53,004 nucleotides of DNA, from assembly GCA_024641705.1 (NCBI GenBank), contig JAHECO010000025.1, forward strand, positions 1-53,004, written 5' to 3'. Below are positions 9,044 to 17,936 of the stretch, piece after piece. The notes beneath the pieces were generated by a model that was not told the DNA's origin, made no database searches, and was given only the letters and a program-made list of their open reading frames with translations. Source of the DNA: Candidatus Kryptoniota bacterium (GTDB lineage: Bacteria; Bacteroidota; Ignavibacteria; Kryptoniales; JAKASW01). Position 1 is the first letter of the stretch. Each line of letters opens with the position of its first letter. A program made the position numbers and the translations under genes.

Positions 9044-9417
9044 CTACTTCATAAGTACCATCTTCCTCGTAATAACCTGGCCGCCCGCCACGAGTCTGTC
9101 GAAGTACACTCCGCTCGCCAGGTGCAATCCGTCAAACCTGACCACGTAACTTCCAGGCCTCTTGACTTCATCGACAAGAGTTGCGACCTCTCTTCCAAGC
9201 ACATCGTACACTTTGAGGGTAACATGGCCGACAGCCGAAAGCTGATAGCCGATCGCCGTCGTAGGGTTGAACGGGTTGGGATAGTTATCGGAAAGTCCAA
9301 ACCGTACCGGGGCATCGACCGGTTTGACTGAAGTTAGATTGGCCTGCAGCATGACCGGGTATGACTGAACTTCCGTGGAATCTTTCATTATGATTTTCAG
9401 ACGGTAATAATACTGGT
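9044..9417 (-). pseudogene. out-of-frame type IX sorting domain of the GH5 glucanase
   Basis: This frame encodes a complete type IX secretion C-terminal domain (SDNYPNPFNPTTAIGYQL, YDVLGREVATLVDEV, ASGVYFDRL, TRKMVLMK) but has no start of its own. The nucleotides just upstream read QYYYRLKIIMKDSTE in this frame, the usual end of the fibronectin-like module that links a catalytic domain to the sorting domain. Adding one A in the GGAACC near 9418 would join it to the GH5 frame and give ITPGNQYYYRLK. So the two are one gene split by a single-base deletion or a sequencing error. Confidence 0.85.
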
Positions 9418-10599
9418 TCCCGGGGTTATCGAGCTGTCGACGAACTCCGAATCGGTCGGCGCAACTTCCGTGTAATCGACAAACTTGCCGCTGAAGATTC
9501 TTCGCTGCACGACTATGCTGTCGCTCCCGGCGTTCCTGTTATGCCATTGAAGAACGATGGATGCGCCGACCTGGCTTATCTTCATGCCGTTCTGGGATTC
9601 AGGATATGTATGTATGAGGATATCCTTGATCTCGTTGAATGTGCCGCGGGTCCTGTCGTATATGCGGAAATGGCCGCCGTCGTCCCAGGCGAACGCGCCC
9701 ACTCCATGCTGCAATGCTTGATCCACAACGGTCGCGTAGGCGCACATGCGTGAGTTGTACGCGCACGAGTCTATGTATCCAAACTCATCGAGTATGACGG
9801 GTATATTATTCGCCTGCGACCATGCTGTGACCTGATCGAACTTCGCTTTTGTCGCGGCTATGTCGGACGCGCTGCCGTATGTTCCGGGGCCTTGAAGGCC
9901 GAACGGCCACGGATCGTATGAATGATAATAACCGATTAGATACTTGTCGGAAGAGTCGGGGATGGCGGCGGTAACGAGCTCGCCGGAGTTCGACCACCTG
10001 TACCCGGAGAACGAGACTATGCGTGTCGGATTTGTCCGGCGAATTATTTTCAGCACTTCGGCATTGAGTGTGTCCGTATTCGCCTCGGACATCGGGTACG
10101 GCTCGTTCAGCATTTCAAATATCAGGCTGTCCGACCTGTCACTGAAATGCGCCGCTATTTGACTCCATATGCTGTCGAACCGCGCCGTGCATGAATCGGC
10201 GTGAGCGATATCGGTAGAGGTATCCGTAAGCGCGTTCTTGAGCCAGCTTTCATGGTGCGCATCGAGAACGACAAACAGCCCGCGCTGGAGCGCCCAGTCT
10301 ACGACCTGTTCCACGCGGCTCATGAATGGAGCGTCGATCGTGTACGGGGGCGTTAACGACGTATGTCCACCCCACGTAACGGGAATTCTGACAGCGGTGA
10401 AGCCGGCGTTCTTGTAATCGTCGAAGTAGCGCTCCTGTATGAGAGGATTCCCCCACGCCGTTTCAGTCGGTGCGTCCAATGAATTGCCGAGATTGATCCC
10501 CCTTTCCATCCCCTTTACCGCGTCCTGAGGCGTCAGTTGGGCTTTCGCGCCTGCCACAAACCCCAGCAGCAATGCCGCTATCAGCAAAGAACTCTTCAT
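9397..10599 (-). CDS. endo-beta-glucanase, GH5 (frame-shifted at the 3' end)
   Basis: Secreted family-5 glycoside hydrolase, expected to cleave beta-1,4-glucan or mannan chains. Signal peptide 1-20 ends AGAKA. The (beta/alpha)8 barrel shows RGINLGNSLD, AVRIPVTW (around residue 72), DAHHE at 113-117, acid/base Glu166 in EMLNEPYP, YYHSYDPWPF, nucleophile Glu272 in VILDEFG and AWDDGG. Residues 330-395 look like a fibronectin-type linker. The reading frame then ends at ITPGTSIITV because of a one-base slip at about 9418; the continuation with the sorting domain is in another frame at 9044-9417. As it stands the enzyme would be exported to the periplasm but not recognised by the type IX machinery. 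Confidence 0.9.
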   Translation of the reverse strand: MKSSLLIAALLLGFVAGAKAQLTPQDAVKGMERGINLGNSLDAPTETAWGNPLIQERYFDDYKNAGFTAVRIPVTWGGHTSLTPPYTIDAPFMSRVEQVVDWALQRGLFVVLDAHHESWLKNALTDTSTDIAHADSCTARFDSIWSQIAAHFSDRSDSLIFEMLNEPYPMSEANTDTLNAEVLKIIRRTNPTRIVSFSGYRWSNSGELVTAAIPDSSDKYLIGYYHSYDPWPFGLQGPGTYGSASDIAATKAKFDQVTAWSQANNIPVILDEFGYIDSCAYNSRMCAYATVVDQALQHGVGAFAWDDGGHFRIYDRTRGTFNEIKDILIHTYPESQNGMKISQVGASIVLQWHNRNAGSDSIVVQRRIFSGKFVDYTEVAPTDSEFVDSSITPGTSIITV

Positions 10600-10681
10600 A
10601 CCGACCTTCCTCGTTTAGTTTGGGTTAGTCCCTGTGAGAAGTTAGCAATCCGGACGGGCACAGGCAAGGAAGGGGGGGCTT

Positions 10682-10737
10682 GGTTCGGGGTTCGGGGTTC
10701 GTGGTCCGTGGTCCGTGGTCCGTGGTCCGTGGTCCTT
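10682..10737. repeat. eight-unit heptad tandem repeat
   Basis: Eight contiguous 7-base units drift from GGTTCGG to GGTCCGT, the last four full units being identical. It starts 24 bases beyond the stop codon of the sigma-factor gene (10761) and is the cleanest heptad array in the window. Confidence 0.85.
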
Positions 10738-10760
10738 GAAGCTCCGTCCCAGCCCTATGA

Positions 10761-11570
10761 TCAGTGTTCCATCTTCTTCCACGAGCTCAAGCGCGACTCC
10801 AGGATCGCGAGTAAAGCCGCCAGCCCTCCGATAGACAGCACCAGATATGTCGCCAGATGATTCCCCGCTACTATCTCCTTCAGTTCACTTGCCTGAAAGA
10901 GCATCGTGTTCAGCAGACTTATCGACCGGTTAGCAAGCTCGAATGCACTCATGCCGGTGAGCCGCAGGCCGAGCCAGATGAGCGCGTCGATGGCAATGAA
11001 TACCAGGAGGTTCACGAGAAAATTGTTCACTATGCGCCGTCTCCAACTCTCGCGAACGATCCTCTTCATGGTTGCCGCGCTGAATTCTGGGTCGGTCAAT
11101 TCCACGTAACTCTTCTTGAGAATGTCTCTCGTCAGCTTGTCGTCGTTCAGGTAATACAGGGTCAGGAGAAGCCTGTCCTCCATACTCAACTCATCCAACG
11201 CTTCATTTATCAACGCCTTCTGTTCCGACAGATCGAGATTGCGGTATGTCGATTCGACATTCTGAACGAGGAGATCGCCGGCGTCATTTTCGTCCAGGCT
11301 GCTCGATTGGGGCGCAGTGCTCCTCACTCTCGTCAGCGAGGTATTGACGACGATCCTGTAGAACCATGTTGAAAACTTCGAGCCTCCTCTGAACTTGCCG
11401 AGCGATCTGAACGCCTTCAGGAACGCGTCCTGTACTATCTCTTCCGCGTCCTCCCTGTTATTCACAATCCGATAAGCGATGGAGAACGCCATGCCCTTGT
11501 ATTTATCTATGAAATAGGAATACTTCGATACGTCTCCTTCGAGAACAAGTCGCAGGTAGAGTTCGTCCAT
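10761..11570 (-). CDS. ECF sigma factor fused to a two-helix membrane protein, region 4.2 missing
   Basis: Residues 1-85 are a normal ECF sigma region 2: YKGMAFSIAYRIVNNREDAE, VQDAFLKAFRSLGKF and FSTWFYRIVVNTSLTRVR. Residues 112-142 are the start of region 4 (ALDELSMEDRLLLTLYYLND). At that point, where the DNA-reading helix-turn-helix of region 4.2 should follow, the sequence continues DKLTRDILKKSYVELTDPEF, which looks like the beginning of a separate small membrane protein. Two hydrophobic helices follow (about 182-204 and 239-261). So this is an in-frame fusion, most simply a deletion at a shared Asn-Asp codon pair, that removes the -35 recognition helix. It follows the membrane-protein gene upstream with a TAATG stop/start overlap. 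Whether it is functional is open. Confidence 0.8.
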   Translation of the reverse strand: MDELYLRLVLEGDVSKYSYFIDKYKGMAFSIAYRIVNNREDAEEIVQDAFLKAFRSLGKFRGGSKFSTWFYRIVVNTSLTRVRSTAPQSSSLDENDAGDLLVQNVESTYRNLDLSEQKALINEALDELSMEDRLLLTLYYLNDDKLTRDILKKSYVELTDPEFSAATMKRIVRESWRRRIVNNFLVNLLVFIAIDALIWLGLRLTGMSAFELANRSISLLNTMLFQASELKEIVAGNHLATYLVLSIGGLAALLAILESRLSSWKKMEH

Positions 11571-11941
11571 TACCCGGGGTTCTTAGTCTCCGTTTTTTTC
11601 CTGTAAACATAGTAGCCGACCAGTCCGAGTCCGGCGAATATGAACGACAATGTCGGAACCACGTATTCCGCTTTCATCGATGCATAGTCAAAGAGAATAT
11701 AGCCAAGGAACGCTCCGAGTCCAATTCCGAGGATAAGCGTCCCCCACATGAGGGCATTATGGTAGGGGGTTTCTTCCTTCATATAGATCGCCGGGTCCAT
11801 CCCTTTTTCAATCAAGGCCATTCTTTCCTTGTGTTTGGCCCTCCGTCCGAAATAGTAGATCAACACGATTGTCGCCGGCACCCCTCCGAAAAGAAGTGTG
11901 ACCACTACCAGTCCGGTTATGTGTCCGATCACTTCACCCAT
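11570..11941 (-). CDS. small membrane protein, DUF6249-like
   Basis: 123 aa with three predicted membrane segments: about residues 6-30 (ITGLVVVTLLFGGVPATIV), 64-84 and 91-112. The cytoplasmic loop KHKERMALIEKGMDPAIY after helix one is typical of the DUF6249 family often found beside ECF sigma genes in Bacteroidota. Its stop codon shares one base with the sigma-factor start (TAATG), so the two are translationally coupled. It may act in the same signalling unit, for example as part of an anti-sigma system; this is inferred from position only. Confidence 0.7.
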   Translation of the reverse strand: MGEVIGHITGLVVVTLLFGGVPATIVLIYYFGRRAKHKERMALIEKGMDPAIYMKEETPYHNALMWGTLILGIGLGAFLGYILFDYASMKAEYVVPTLSFIFAGLGLVGYYVYRKKTETKNPG

Positions 11942-12023
11942 TTCATTCTCCTGTCATATGTTTTGAGTTTTGGCGAGCCTTACGGCTCACAATATATGAC
12001 TACAGAAGGTCGGTGCAAGTAAC

Positions 12024-12270
12024 GGGTTGGGGGGTTTGGGGTTCGTGGTTCGGGGTCCGTCGTCAGTGGTCATTCGTAAATCCTAAATCGTCGATCGTAA
12101 CTCCACCATTTCATCATTCCACTATTCTCCCGCATCACGGGATTTCGTCCGTCCTCTTTATCCGACGGGCTCAACATCATTTCATTATTCCCTCATTCTG
12201 TTAATCCATCAACCCATTAATCCATCATTCCAGTCCTCCATTACTCCCCTACTCCCCATACCCCCTTTTC
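12024..12270. repeat. long degenerate heptad region
   Basis: Two blocks with a 7-base period. The first (12024 to about 12121) drifts from GGGTTGG-type through GGTTCGT-type to ATCCTAA-type units. The second (about 12175-12270) is of the TCCATCA or TTACTCC type. Between them is a short non-repetitive spacer. The region ends one base before the stop codon of the TonB receptor at 12272 and fills the 330-base gap. Confidence 0.65.
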
Positions 12271-12271
12271 C

Positions 12272-14632
12272 CTAAAACTCCGCCCTCACACCAACATTGA
12301 AATACCTTGCCGAAAGAAGATTCGGGACTTCCAGCGGCTGCGGAAACTCCTGCGGAATCGTATACCAGGAATATGATACTATGTTGTTCTTGTCGAACAC
12401 GTTGAGAACCTCGGCACTCAAGGTCAGACTCCTTTTCGCGCCAAGGTCTAATTTCATCGTCAGCCCCATGTCTATCCTGTAATAGAACGGATACGGATAC
12501 ACGAGGTCGAAGTCGGGCACGGTCTGAACAGTATTTCCCGGACCCGTCACGTTCATCATAGGATGGTAAAGATAACCGGTGCCGAACAATATGCGGACAT
12601 GCGCCTGCGAATCGTGAAGCCCGGGCATCGCGTCCTGGAGGAAGATCCTGACGGTGTGAGTCTGATCGAGCAGACTCCTCTGATGCGCCCCGCCCTCTCT
12701 CCCGTCTCTTGCAACCAGGTAGCCATATCCGATCCACGTGTCGAGACGCTGCGAAAGCTTCCCCTCGTACTGAAGATCGAAACCGTAAGCGTATCCGTTA
12801 TAGTTGTTCGTGTCGCCGTAAGTCAGCTCCAGTTGGTTTGTGTAATAATACGGAAAGAGCCTGCTCAGGCTTTTGTAGTAGACCTCGGCCAGCGCGCGCG
12901 TGCCATTCCCGAATTTCCTCTCATATCTCAGCTCGTACTGGATAGCCAGCTGCGACCGGAGTTTCCCGGCCTGCTCCGGAGTCTTGTCGCGGGTTTCATA
13001 GAAGTATGGCGGCTGGTAGTAATATCCCCATCCGATACTCAGCGAGTTGGTGGAATCCGGTTTAAAAGAGGCGGATACCCGCGGCGACACGAGGAATTCT
13101 CCGGTGAAGTAATATTTCAGCGCTCGCAAACCGAGATTGAGCGCGATATCCCGGTTCAGATTGAAGTCCTCCGCTGCATAACCGGAGATCGAGTTAAACC
13201 TTATATTCTGTTTCCGGTCGGCGAAATAAGACGGCCCCGGCGGCGGGACATAATATGTTGAGTCGTTCAGAAAATTGTCCATGAGGGAAGTTCTCAAAGT
13301 GATCCCGGCCTTTGTTTCGTGTGTTCCGTAATCCGAATGGAAGTCCGTTTTGAATTCGAGCCGGTCCATATTGAGCGAGTTATCGGCAAATTCGTAACCC
13401 GTCCCGAGCTGGCTCACGTTGTCGCGCGGATTGTAAGCGTCGGGCGAGTAATAGATGTCATAGGACAAGTTTTCATTATAGGATTCTTTGTCGGAATAAT
13501 AGGCGAATGATGCCGAAAGGCTCGAGTTCGCGTCGAGCGGCGCGGTGAATCTCAGTCCGAGGAGGTTGGATTCGTACCTGTAGTTATCGGCGCCCGAAAA
13601 TTTCAGCACGATCCGGCGAAAAGCGTTCCACGCGTTGACGGCAAAATCGCCGGTCCAGTCGCGCGGAGTCAAGTCGAACGTGTTCCTCGCGGTCATGAAC
13701 AATAATTCCAGTTTGATGTCATCGGGGAGGGCGTATGAGCCGAGGAGCTGGAAATCCGTGTACCTCGGTATATATGTCCCCTTCGTCTGAAGAACATCAG
13801 TGAACGATGAGGGATAGGCATAACGGAAACCTGCGGTCCAGCTCAGCGCGCCGATCCTGTCATGCAGCGTGGCGCCGAGGTTGAGGAGGTCCGCGTTGAC
13901 TTCGCCGCCGAGGCCCGGTTCCTGTTCTTTCTTGTAATTGACGACCAGGACGGACGACATCTTGTCGCCGTACTGCACCGGGAAAGCCCCGTCATAAAAT
14001 TCCAGGTTCCCCACCATATTCTGGTTGATTGCCGACTGGCTTTCCTCTATCCCCTGCCGAACGAGGTACGGGCGATAGATTTCGAACCCGTCGAGGTAGA
14101 TGAGGTTTGCGTCGAAGTTCTGCCCGCGGACATTGTACGCGCTTGTCAGCTCGTTGTTCGTCGTCACGCCGGGGAGTATCGTGACGCTCCGGATGACGTC
14201 CCCATAAATGTTAGGTATGTATTGAAGGTTCTTCTCTTCTATGGTATGAATACCCGGTGAGATAACGGGTCTCTTCGCGCTCACCACAACTTCACGGGTG
14301 AGGTACGCGGTGGGTTTCAGCGAGATATTCAGATAAGAAATTCCGGTCCCCACCTCGATCTTGAGTTCCCTTGACACAGTCTCATATCCGACCCGGCTGA
14401 ACCGAATTGTATATTGCCCGGGCCTTATCTTCAGCGAAAAGTATCCCAGACTGTCGGTGGTTGTGCCGAGCGTAGTTTGAAGGACGAGGATGTTCACCCC
14501 CGTGAGGGGCAGGTTTGTTTTCGCGTCGGTCACATGCCCCTGGACCAATTCAGGCTTTTCTTGCGCGAGTGCCTGAAGCGAGACTAAGATAACGATGAAG
14601 AAACAGGTTTTCTTCCCCACACGGGCGGACAT
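12272..14632 (-). CDS. TonB-dependent outer-membrane receptor with carboxypeptidase-like N-terminal domain
   Basis: 786 aa. Signal peptide 1-23 (ends ALAQ). Residues about 29-113 form a carboxypeptidase-regulatory-like beta sandwich (VQGHVTDAKTNLPLTGVNI, GYFSLKIRPGQY) as in SusC-type and other Bacteroidota receptors. The plug follows: VVVSAKRPVIS, IRSVTILPGVTTNNE, YNVRGQNFDANLIYLDGFEI. The rest is a beta barrel ending in the aromatic GVRAEF. The substrate is unknown; no SusD partner is adjacent, and the neighbouring sigma/membrane pair might regulate it. Confidence 0.88.
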   Translation of the reverse strand: MSARVGKKTCFFIVILVSLQALAQEKPELVQGHVTDAKTNLPLTGVNILVLQTTLGTTTDSLGYFSLKIRPGQYTIRFSRVGYETVSRELKIEVGTGISYLNISLKPTAYLTREVVVSAKRPVISPGIHTIEEKNLQYIPNIYGDVIRSVTILPGVTTNNELTSAYNVRGQNFDANLIYLDGFEIYRPYLVRQGIEESQSAINQNMVGNLEFYDGAFPVQYGDKMSSVLVVNYKKEQEPGLGGEVNADLLNLGATLHDRIGALSWTAGFRYAYPSSFTDVLQTKGTYIPRYTDFQLLGSYALPDDIKLELLFMTARNTFDLTPRDWTGDFAVNAWNAFRRIVLKFSGADNYRYESNLLGLRFTAPLDANSSLSASFAYYSDKESYNENLSYDIYYSPDAYNPRDNVSQLGTGYEFADNSLNMDRLEFKTDFHSDYGTHETKAGITLRTSLMDNFLNDSTYYVPPPGPSYFADRKQNIRFNSISGYAAEDFNLNRDIALNLGLRALKYYFTGEFLVSPRVSASFKPDSTNSLSIGWGYYYQPPYFYETRDKTPEQAGKLRSQLAIQYELRYERKFGNGTRALAEVYYKSLSRLFPYYYTNQLELTYGDTNNYNGYAYGFDLQYEGKLSQRLDTWIGYGYLVARDGREGGAHQRSLLDQTHTVRIFLQDAMPGLHDSQAHVRILFGTGYLYHPMMNVTGPGNTVQTVPDFDLVYPYPFYYRIDMGLTMKLDLGAKRSLTLSAEVLNVFDKNNIVSYSWYTIPQEFPQPLEVPNLLSARYFNVGVRAEF

Positions 14633-14833
14633 GCCGGCCTCCTTGCTTTGTGTCTGACAATTTCTTCAGTACCTGATCACATCAGGATCAGTTGTAGCAA
14701 GAAGGTCTATGCTTCTCTCAGATAGGATTGATTCTTGAAATGGTTACCCAACACGCAAGATGTTAAGGTGAAGGGTGAAGAAAGTCAAGGATTGTCCCGA
14801 ATGTCTTACGGCAAAAGCTGGGAGCGCGCGTAT

Positions 14834-15694
14834 CTATTCCTTTTCCGCATATACAATCCGCTCGAGTGGGGTTGAAGCAAGTTTTCTCCCCGAAGGTTTG
14901 AGGTATTCCCCGGCCAGCTCGTCGTATCCCCTATCCTCTATTATCTTCCATCCGTATCCTTTCAGGAAGCCCGGCACGTCAGTCGGTTCCATTGCGGAGA
15001 GCCAGATCCTGCCCAGGACATATCGCTTGTAGCCGCTCTCCCAGCCGTACATCGCCCGGCCGTCGAGAAAGTCCTTGCGGACATAAGTGAAGATAAGCCT
15101 GCTGCCGCCTTTAGCCCCGGCGAGGAAATCGAAAGTCGCTCTTACACCCTCTTCAGTGAGGTACTGCGTGACCGCCTCCATGATGAAGAATGTCCGTCTT
15201 TCCGAGGAATAGCCGTGAAAAGCGAGCACGGCGGCAGGGTCCTCGTGATCGAAGTCGACCGCCACGAGCTTAACATTAGCGGGAACGGTCCCCAACGCCT
15301 TCCGCAACCGGACCAGCTTGGCTTTTATGTTCTCCGGCTGATCGACTTCCCAGACGGGCATAAGAGAAGTGAGATGGAAGGCCCTGGTATCGAAACCGGC
15401 ACCGAGATTAACCACCGCTTCCATATCGTTACAGGCGGCGGCGAGTTTCTCATTGATGTACCGCTTCCTGCAGAGAAGCCCGCCCCAGATGCCCGGCTGA
15501 CTCTTCTCGCTGAGGCCGATGATCCAGTCTCTCATCCATCGCGGCCTCATCATGCGCACGAAGACCTTGGAGCTCAGCGGGAGCATTTCATACGCCAGCT
15601 CGTCTGTCACGACGCGCTCTTCAATTGGGAAATACTGCTCCACCGCGATGAGCGCCGTCGGACCTATCCCGGTTTTCGCAGCTGCCTTTGACAC
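14834..15694 (-). CDS. class I SAM-dependent methyltransferase, leucine carboxyl methyltransferase type (TIGR00027-like)
   Basis: 286 aa, cytosolic. The Ppm1/Tcmp/LCMT type is shown by YINEKLAAA, then motif I as VNLGAGFDTRAFHL, motif II as WEVDQPENIKAK, the acidic post-motif VAVDFDH, and FIMEAVTQYLTEEGVRA. These features place it among bacterial methyltransferases of unknown acceptor, sometimes tied to secondary metabolism or polyketide modification. A single gene with 200 bases on its 3' side and 459 on its 5' side, so context gives no clue. Confidence 0.88.
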   Translation of the reverse strand: MSKAAAKTGIGPTALIAVEQYFPIEERVVTDELAYEMLPLSSKVFVRMMRPRWMRDWIIGLSEKSQPGIWGGLLCRKRYINEKLAAACNDMEAVVNLGAGFDTRAFHLTSLMPVWEVDQPENIKAKLVRLRKALGTVPANVKLVAVDFDHEDPAAVLAFHGYSSERRTFFIMEAVTQYLTEEGVRATFDFLAGAKGGSRLIFTYVRKDFLDGRAMYGWESGYKRYVLGRIWLSAMEPTDVPGFLKGYGWKIIEDRGYDELAGEYLKPSGRKLASTPLERIVYAEKE

Positions 15695-15998
15695 GCGGCC
15701 AATTTACCACCTTTCAAGATTCCGTTCTGGTGCTGACCGGGAATTGACAACCTTGCTCGATTACCCGCTCTCCGTGCAATTTCACGTACCAAATCAGCTG
15801 TCCGAGCTGCCCGCGTCTTAAGGGTGAACCACCCTCCGACGAGCTTGCAGTCTCACCACGAGTCGCACGGGCTGGAATAACTCTGATGCGGAACGGCTCT
15901 ACGCGGGCCGCACGAAACCGTGTCGGCAGCATTCAGAGCGGGACGTTCCATGGCCTTCACTGAAATGCTCGCGTAATTGGTTCATGCAAAAGAATATT

Positions 15999-16047
15999 AC
16001 ACAGAGTGACACAGAGAGCCACAGGCAGACCCGAGTACACAGAGAAC
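15999..16047. repeat. heptad array, ACACAGA type
   Basis: Seven 7-base units such as ACACAGA, GTGACAC and AGAGAGC. It lies in the 459-base gap 15695-16153, which otherwise holds no gene I can support. Confidence 0.55.
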
Positions 16048-16153
16048 AGCGTTTTGCGCCGTGGCTCTCTGTCTGTTCCACCGTTCATTAGTGCAATGAT
16101 GGTAAACGCAGGGTGCTTCTCAGTCGCATTCGTGCACTCTATGTAACGTTCAC

Positions 16154-16579
16154 CTACTCGGTGAACTCGACTACGTCCGCTCTCACGATGACCTTTGCCT
16201 GCGTATAAACGAACAGGTTCAGTGCATCCGAATCGTAATGCACGTTGACCAGCGCGAGCTTCTTCCCTTCCGCGGGGCCGTGTGCCGACTCGAAATTCTT
16301 CCACAAGCCGTCGAGCGCTTCCTTATAGAGCAATCCTGTCCCATCAACACGCACGAGAGCAAACGTGTTAGTCGCCATTCCTGCAGAGACGGACAGTCCG
16401 AGCAAATATCCCGCGCTGGCTTCGCCCGTCACGCCGCGCGCGAGTATCTTGAAGTTGCCTGTCTGAAGCCGGACATCCGTCAGGTTTGCGGCGGTAAACA
16501 TCCCTCCCGTCGAACATCCCGCGGCAGCAAACGACAATGCAACGATCATGGTCATGAAAAATGGAGCCTTCAGTTTCAT
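16154..16579 (-). CDS. small lipoprotein, DUF6567-like
   Basis: 141 aa. A lipoprotein signal peptide with lipobox AAAGC (Cys22) is followed by CSTGGMF. The mature part (NLTDVRLQTGNFKILARGVTG is split here as NLTDVRLQ and FKILARGV, then GEASAGYLLG and KLALVNVHYD) resembles DUF6567 lipoproteins of Bacteroidota, which are small beta proteins of unknown role. A strong GGAGG box precedes the ATG at 16579. It probably faces the periplasm on the inner or outer membrane. Confidence 0.75.
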   Translation of the reverse strand: MKLKAPFFMTMIVALSFAAAGCSTGGMFTAANLTDVRLQTGNFKILARGVTGEASAGYLLGLSVSAGMATNTFALVRVDGTGLLYKEALDGLWKNFESAHGPAEGKKLALVNVHYDSDALNLFVYTQAKVIVRADVVEFTE

Positions 16580-16927
16580 CTTGTCACCTCCCTGATGTTT
16601 TGTTAAAGCAGAACGAAAGTATTGCCTGCCACAAATCGCCTTTACAAGACGAGCCGATTTTCTGGCGTAACGCGGGATATGATTTGAAGTCGGGCAGCCG
16701 CCTGCAGGACTCTCTCACGTCCAGCTAAACAGACCCGTTCTTAACCTGAATCATTCCCGGTTGGTCAACGCGAAGCACTGCTCCAGTTTAGGGGGAGGAT
16801 TGGTTAATGTCAAGCGGGCGAGAGAGGGGCAGGACGCCTGGCGACCAGTGCCCCTGAGTTAGATCTCAGTTTGTTCGGAGATAAATGAGCACGAACGACT
16901 CGTCCACCCGCCCGCGGCAAGTACCTG

Positions 16928-17096
16928 CCGTGTTCCGTTTTCCGTGTTCCCTTCGTGAAGGTTACACGATCCGAAATTCGAAATCCGCAATCGGAAATGC
17001 TTCTCCCTACGTCTTCCAATCCACAATCGTAAATCCTAAATCTTAAACCCCAGATCCCACCCCTTTCCCTCTTAACCTTTTACCCTTAACCCCATT
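16928..17096. repeat. heptad arrays downstream of the 236-aa gene
   Basis: Several heptad blocks: CCGTGTT CCGTTTT at 16928-16948, ATTCGAA ATCCGCA at about 16970-17000, and ATCGTAA ATCCTAA running into pyrimidine-rich units up to the stop codon of the gene at 17098. They occupy the distal third of the 518-base gap 16580-17097; the proximal part shows nothing recognisable. Confidence 0.6.
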
Positions 17097-17097
17097 C

Positions 17098-17808
17098 CTA
17101 GTTCCTCCCCACCATCGCGAGCATCCGAGGATGGTTCAGATATCCCATGAGTATATCCCTGTCCGCGGGACCCGCCGTCACACCGCCGTAGACGCGGTTC
17201 AGCTCCTCGTCGAACGCCGCCAGGTGCATCTTCATATTCGTCGGTCTTCCCGGCCGGGGGATGTGGCGCGGCGCGTTGTAAAATCCGCTTCGCTGCATGA
17301 GGAACCGGATCACATCCAGATGGTACCCGATGTAAACGAATCCCTGCCTCTTGAAGAAGAGGAGATAACCCCGGTGCCACTTCAGCTGATCATAAGTGAG
17401 TGCCACGCCGTGTGCCGACAATATGGGGCACATGCTCTCGTGGCGGACAAGCATCCAGTACGGATCGTCGGGCACCTCGACGGCGCCGCCGGTAGTTACA
17501 ACGCTGAGCTTCCCCGGGTCGGTTGGGACGAGCGCTACCCAGGTGTCCTCCGTTATGGTATTCATCCACAGGTCGACATTCGGAAGGTAAGGGATATAGA
17601 GCCTGTGCGCGAGGTTCTCGACGCGGTCGGCAAGCGGCGGGCCGTACGGTTCGTCGGAGAACTTCTTCGGATACTCGTTCTGGTCGGGCGGGTCGTACCT
17701 GAGCACCCTTTCCACGAGGTAATTCATGACAAACCCCTCGTCCACATGCCCGTACCTGGCAATCGACTCAACCATCGCATCTGTAAGAATCTTATCACGT
17801 TTTGTCAT
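17098..17808 (-). CDS. hypothetical protein, 236 aa
   Basis: Family not recognised. It is soluble, without signal peptide or membrane helix. It starts with a helical stretch (MTKRDKILTDAMVESIARYG) and holds a central beta-rich part with PYLPNVDLWMNTITED, VALVPTDPGKLSVVT and WMLVRHESMCPILSA. A basic, Tyr/Phe-rich stretch follows (LKWHRGYLLFFKRQGFVYIG) and the end is helical. A good purine-rich GGAGG box lies before the ATG at 17808. Codon use is like the neighbouring core genes. It borders the restriction locus but is separated from hsdM by 128 bases, so no functional tie can be claimed. Confidence 0.6.
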   Translation of the reverse strand: MTKRDKILTDAMVESIARYGHVDEGFVMNYLVERVLRYDPPDQNEYPKKFSDEPYGPPLADRVENLAHRLYIPYLPNVDLWMNTITEDTWVALVPTDPGKLSVVTTGGAVEVPDDPYWMLVRHESMCPILSAHGVALTYDQLKWHRGYLLFFKRQGFVYIGYHLDVIRFLMQRSGFYNAPRHIPRPGRPTNMKMHLAAFDEELNRVYGGVTAGPADRDILMGYLNHPRMLAMVGRN

Positions 17809-17936
17809 CGCAGCACCTCCGCAAGCTTTGATGACAAAAGCTAATTCAGGAGATGGGTAGGAGTCGTATCATCGGGTGATAATTAATTTCACTTGGTCTA
17901 CGGATGGAATTCAGACTTACATCCAGACCGGGGCCA

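Noticed and set aside
8835-9044. 69-codon minus-strand open frame between the GH5 and deacetylase genes
   Set aside because: It runs into the heptad array at the stop codon side and has no family or ribosome site.
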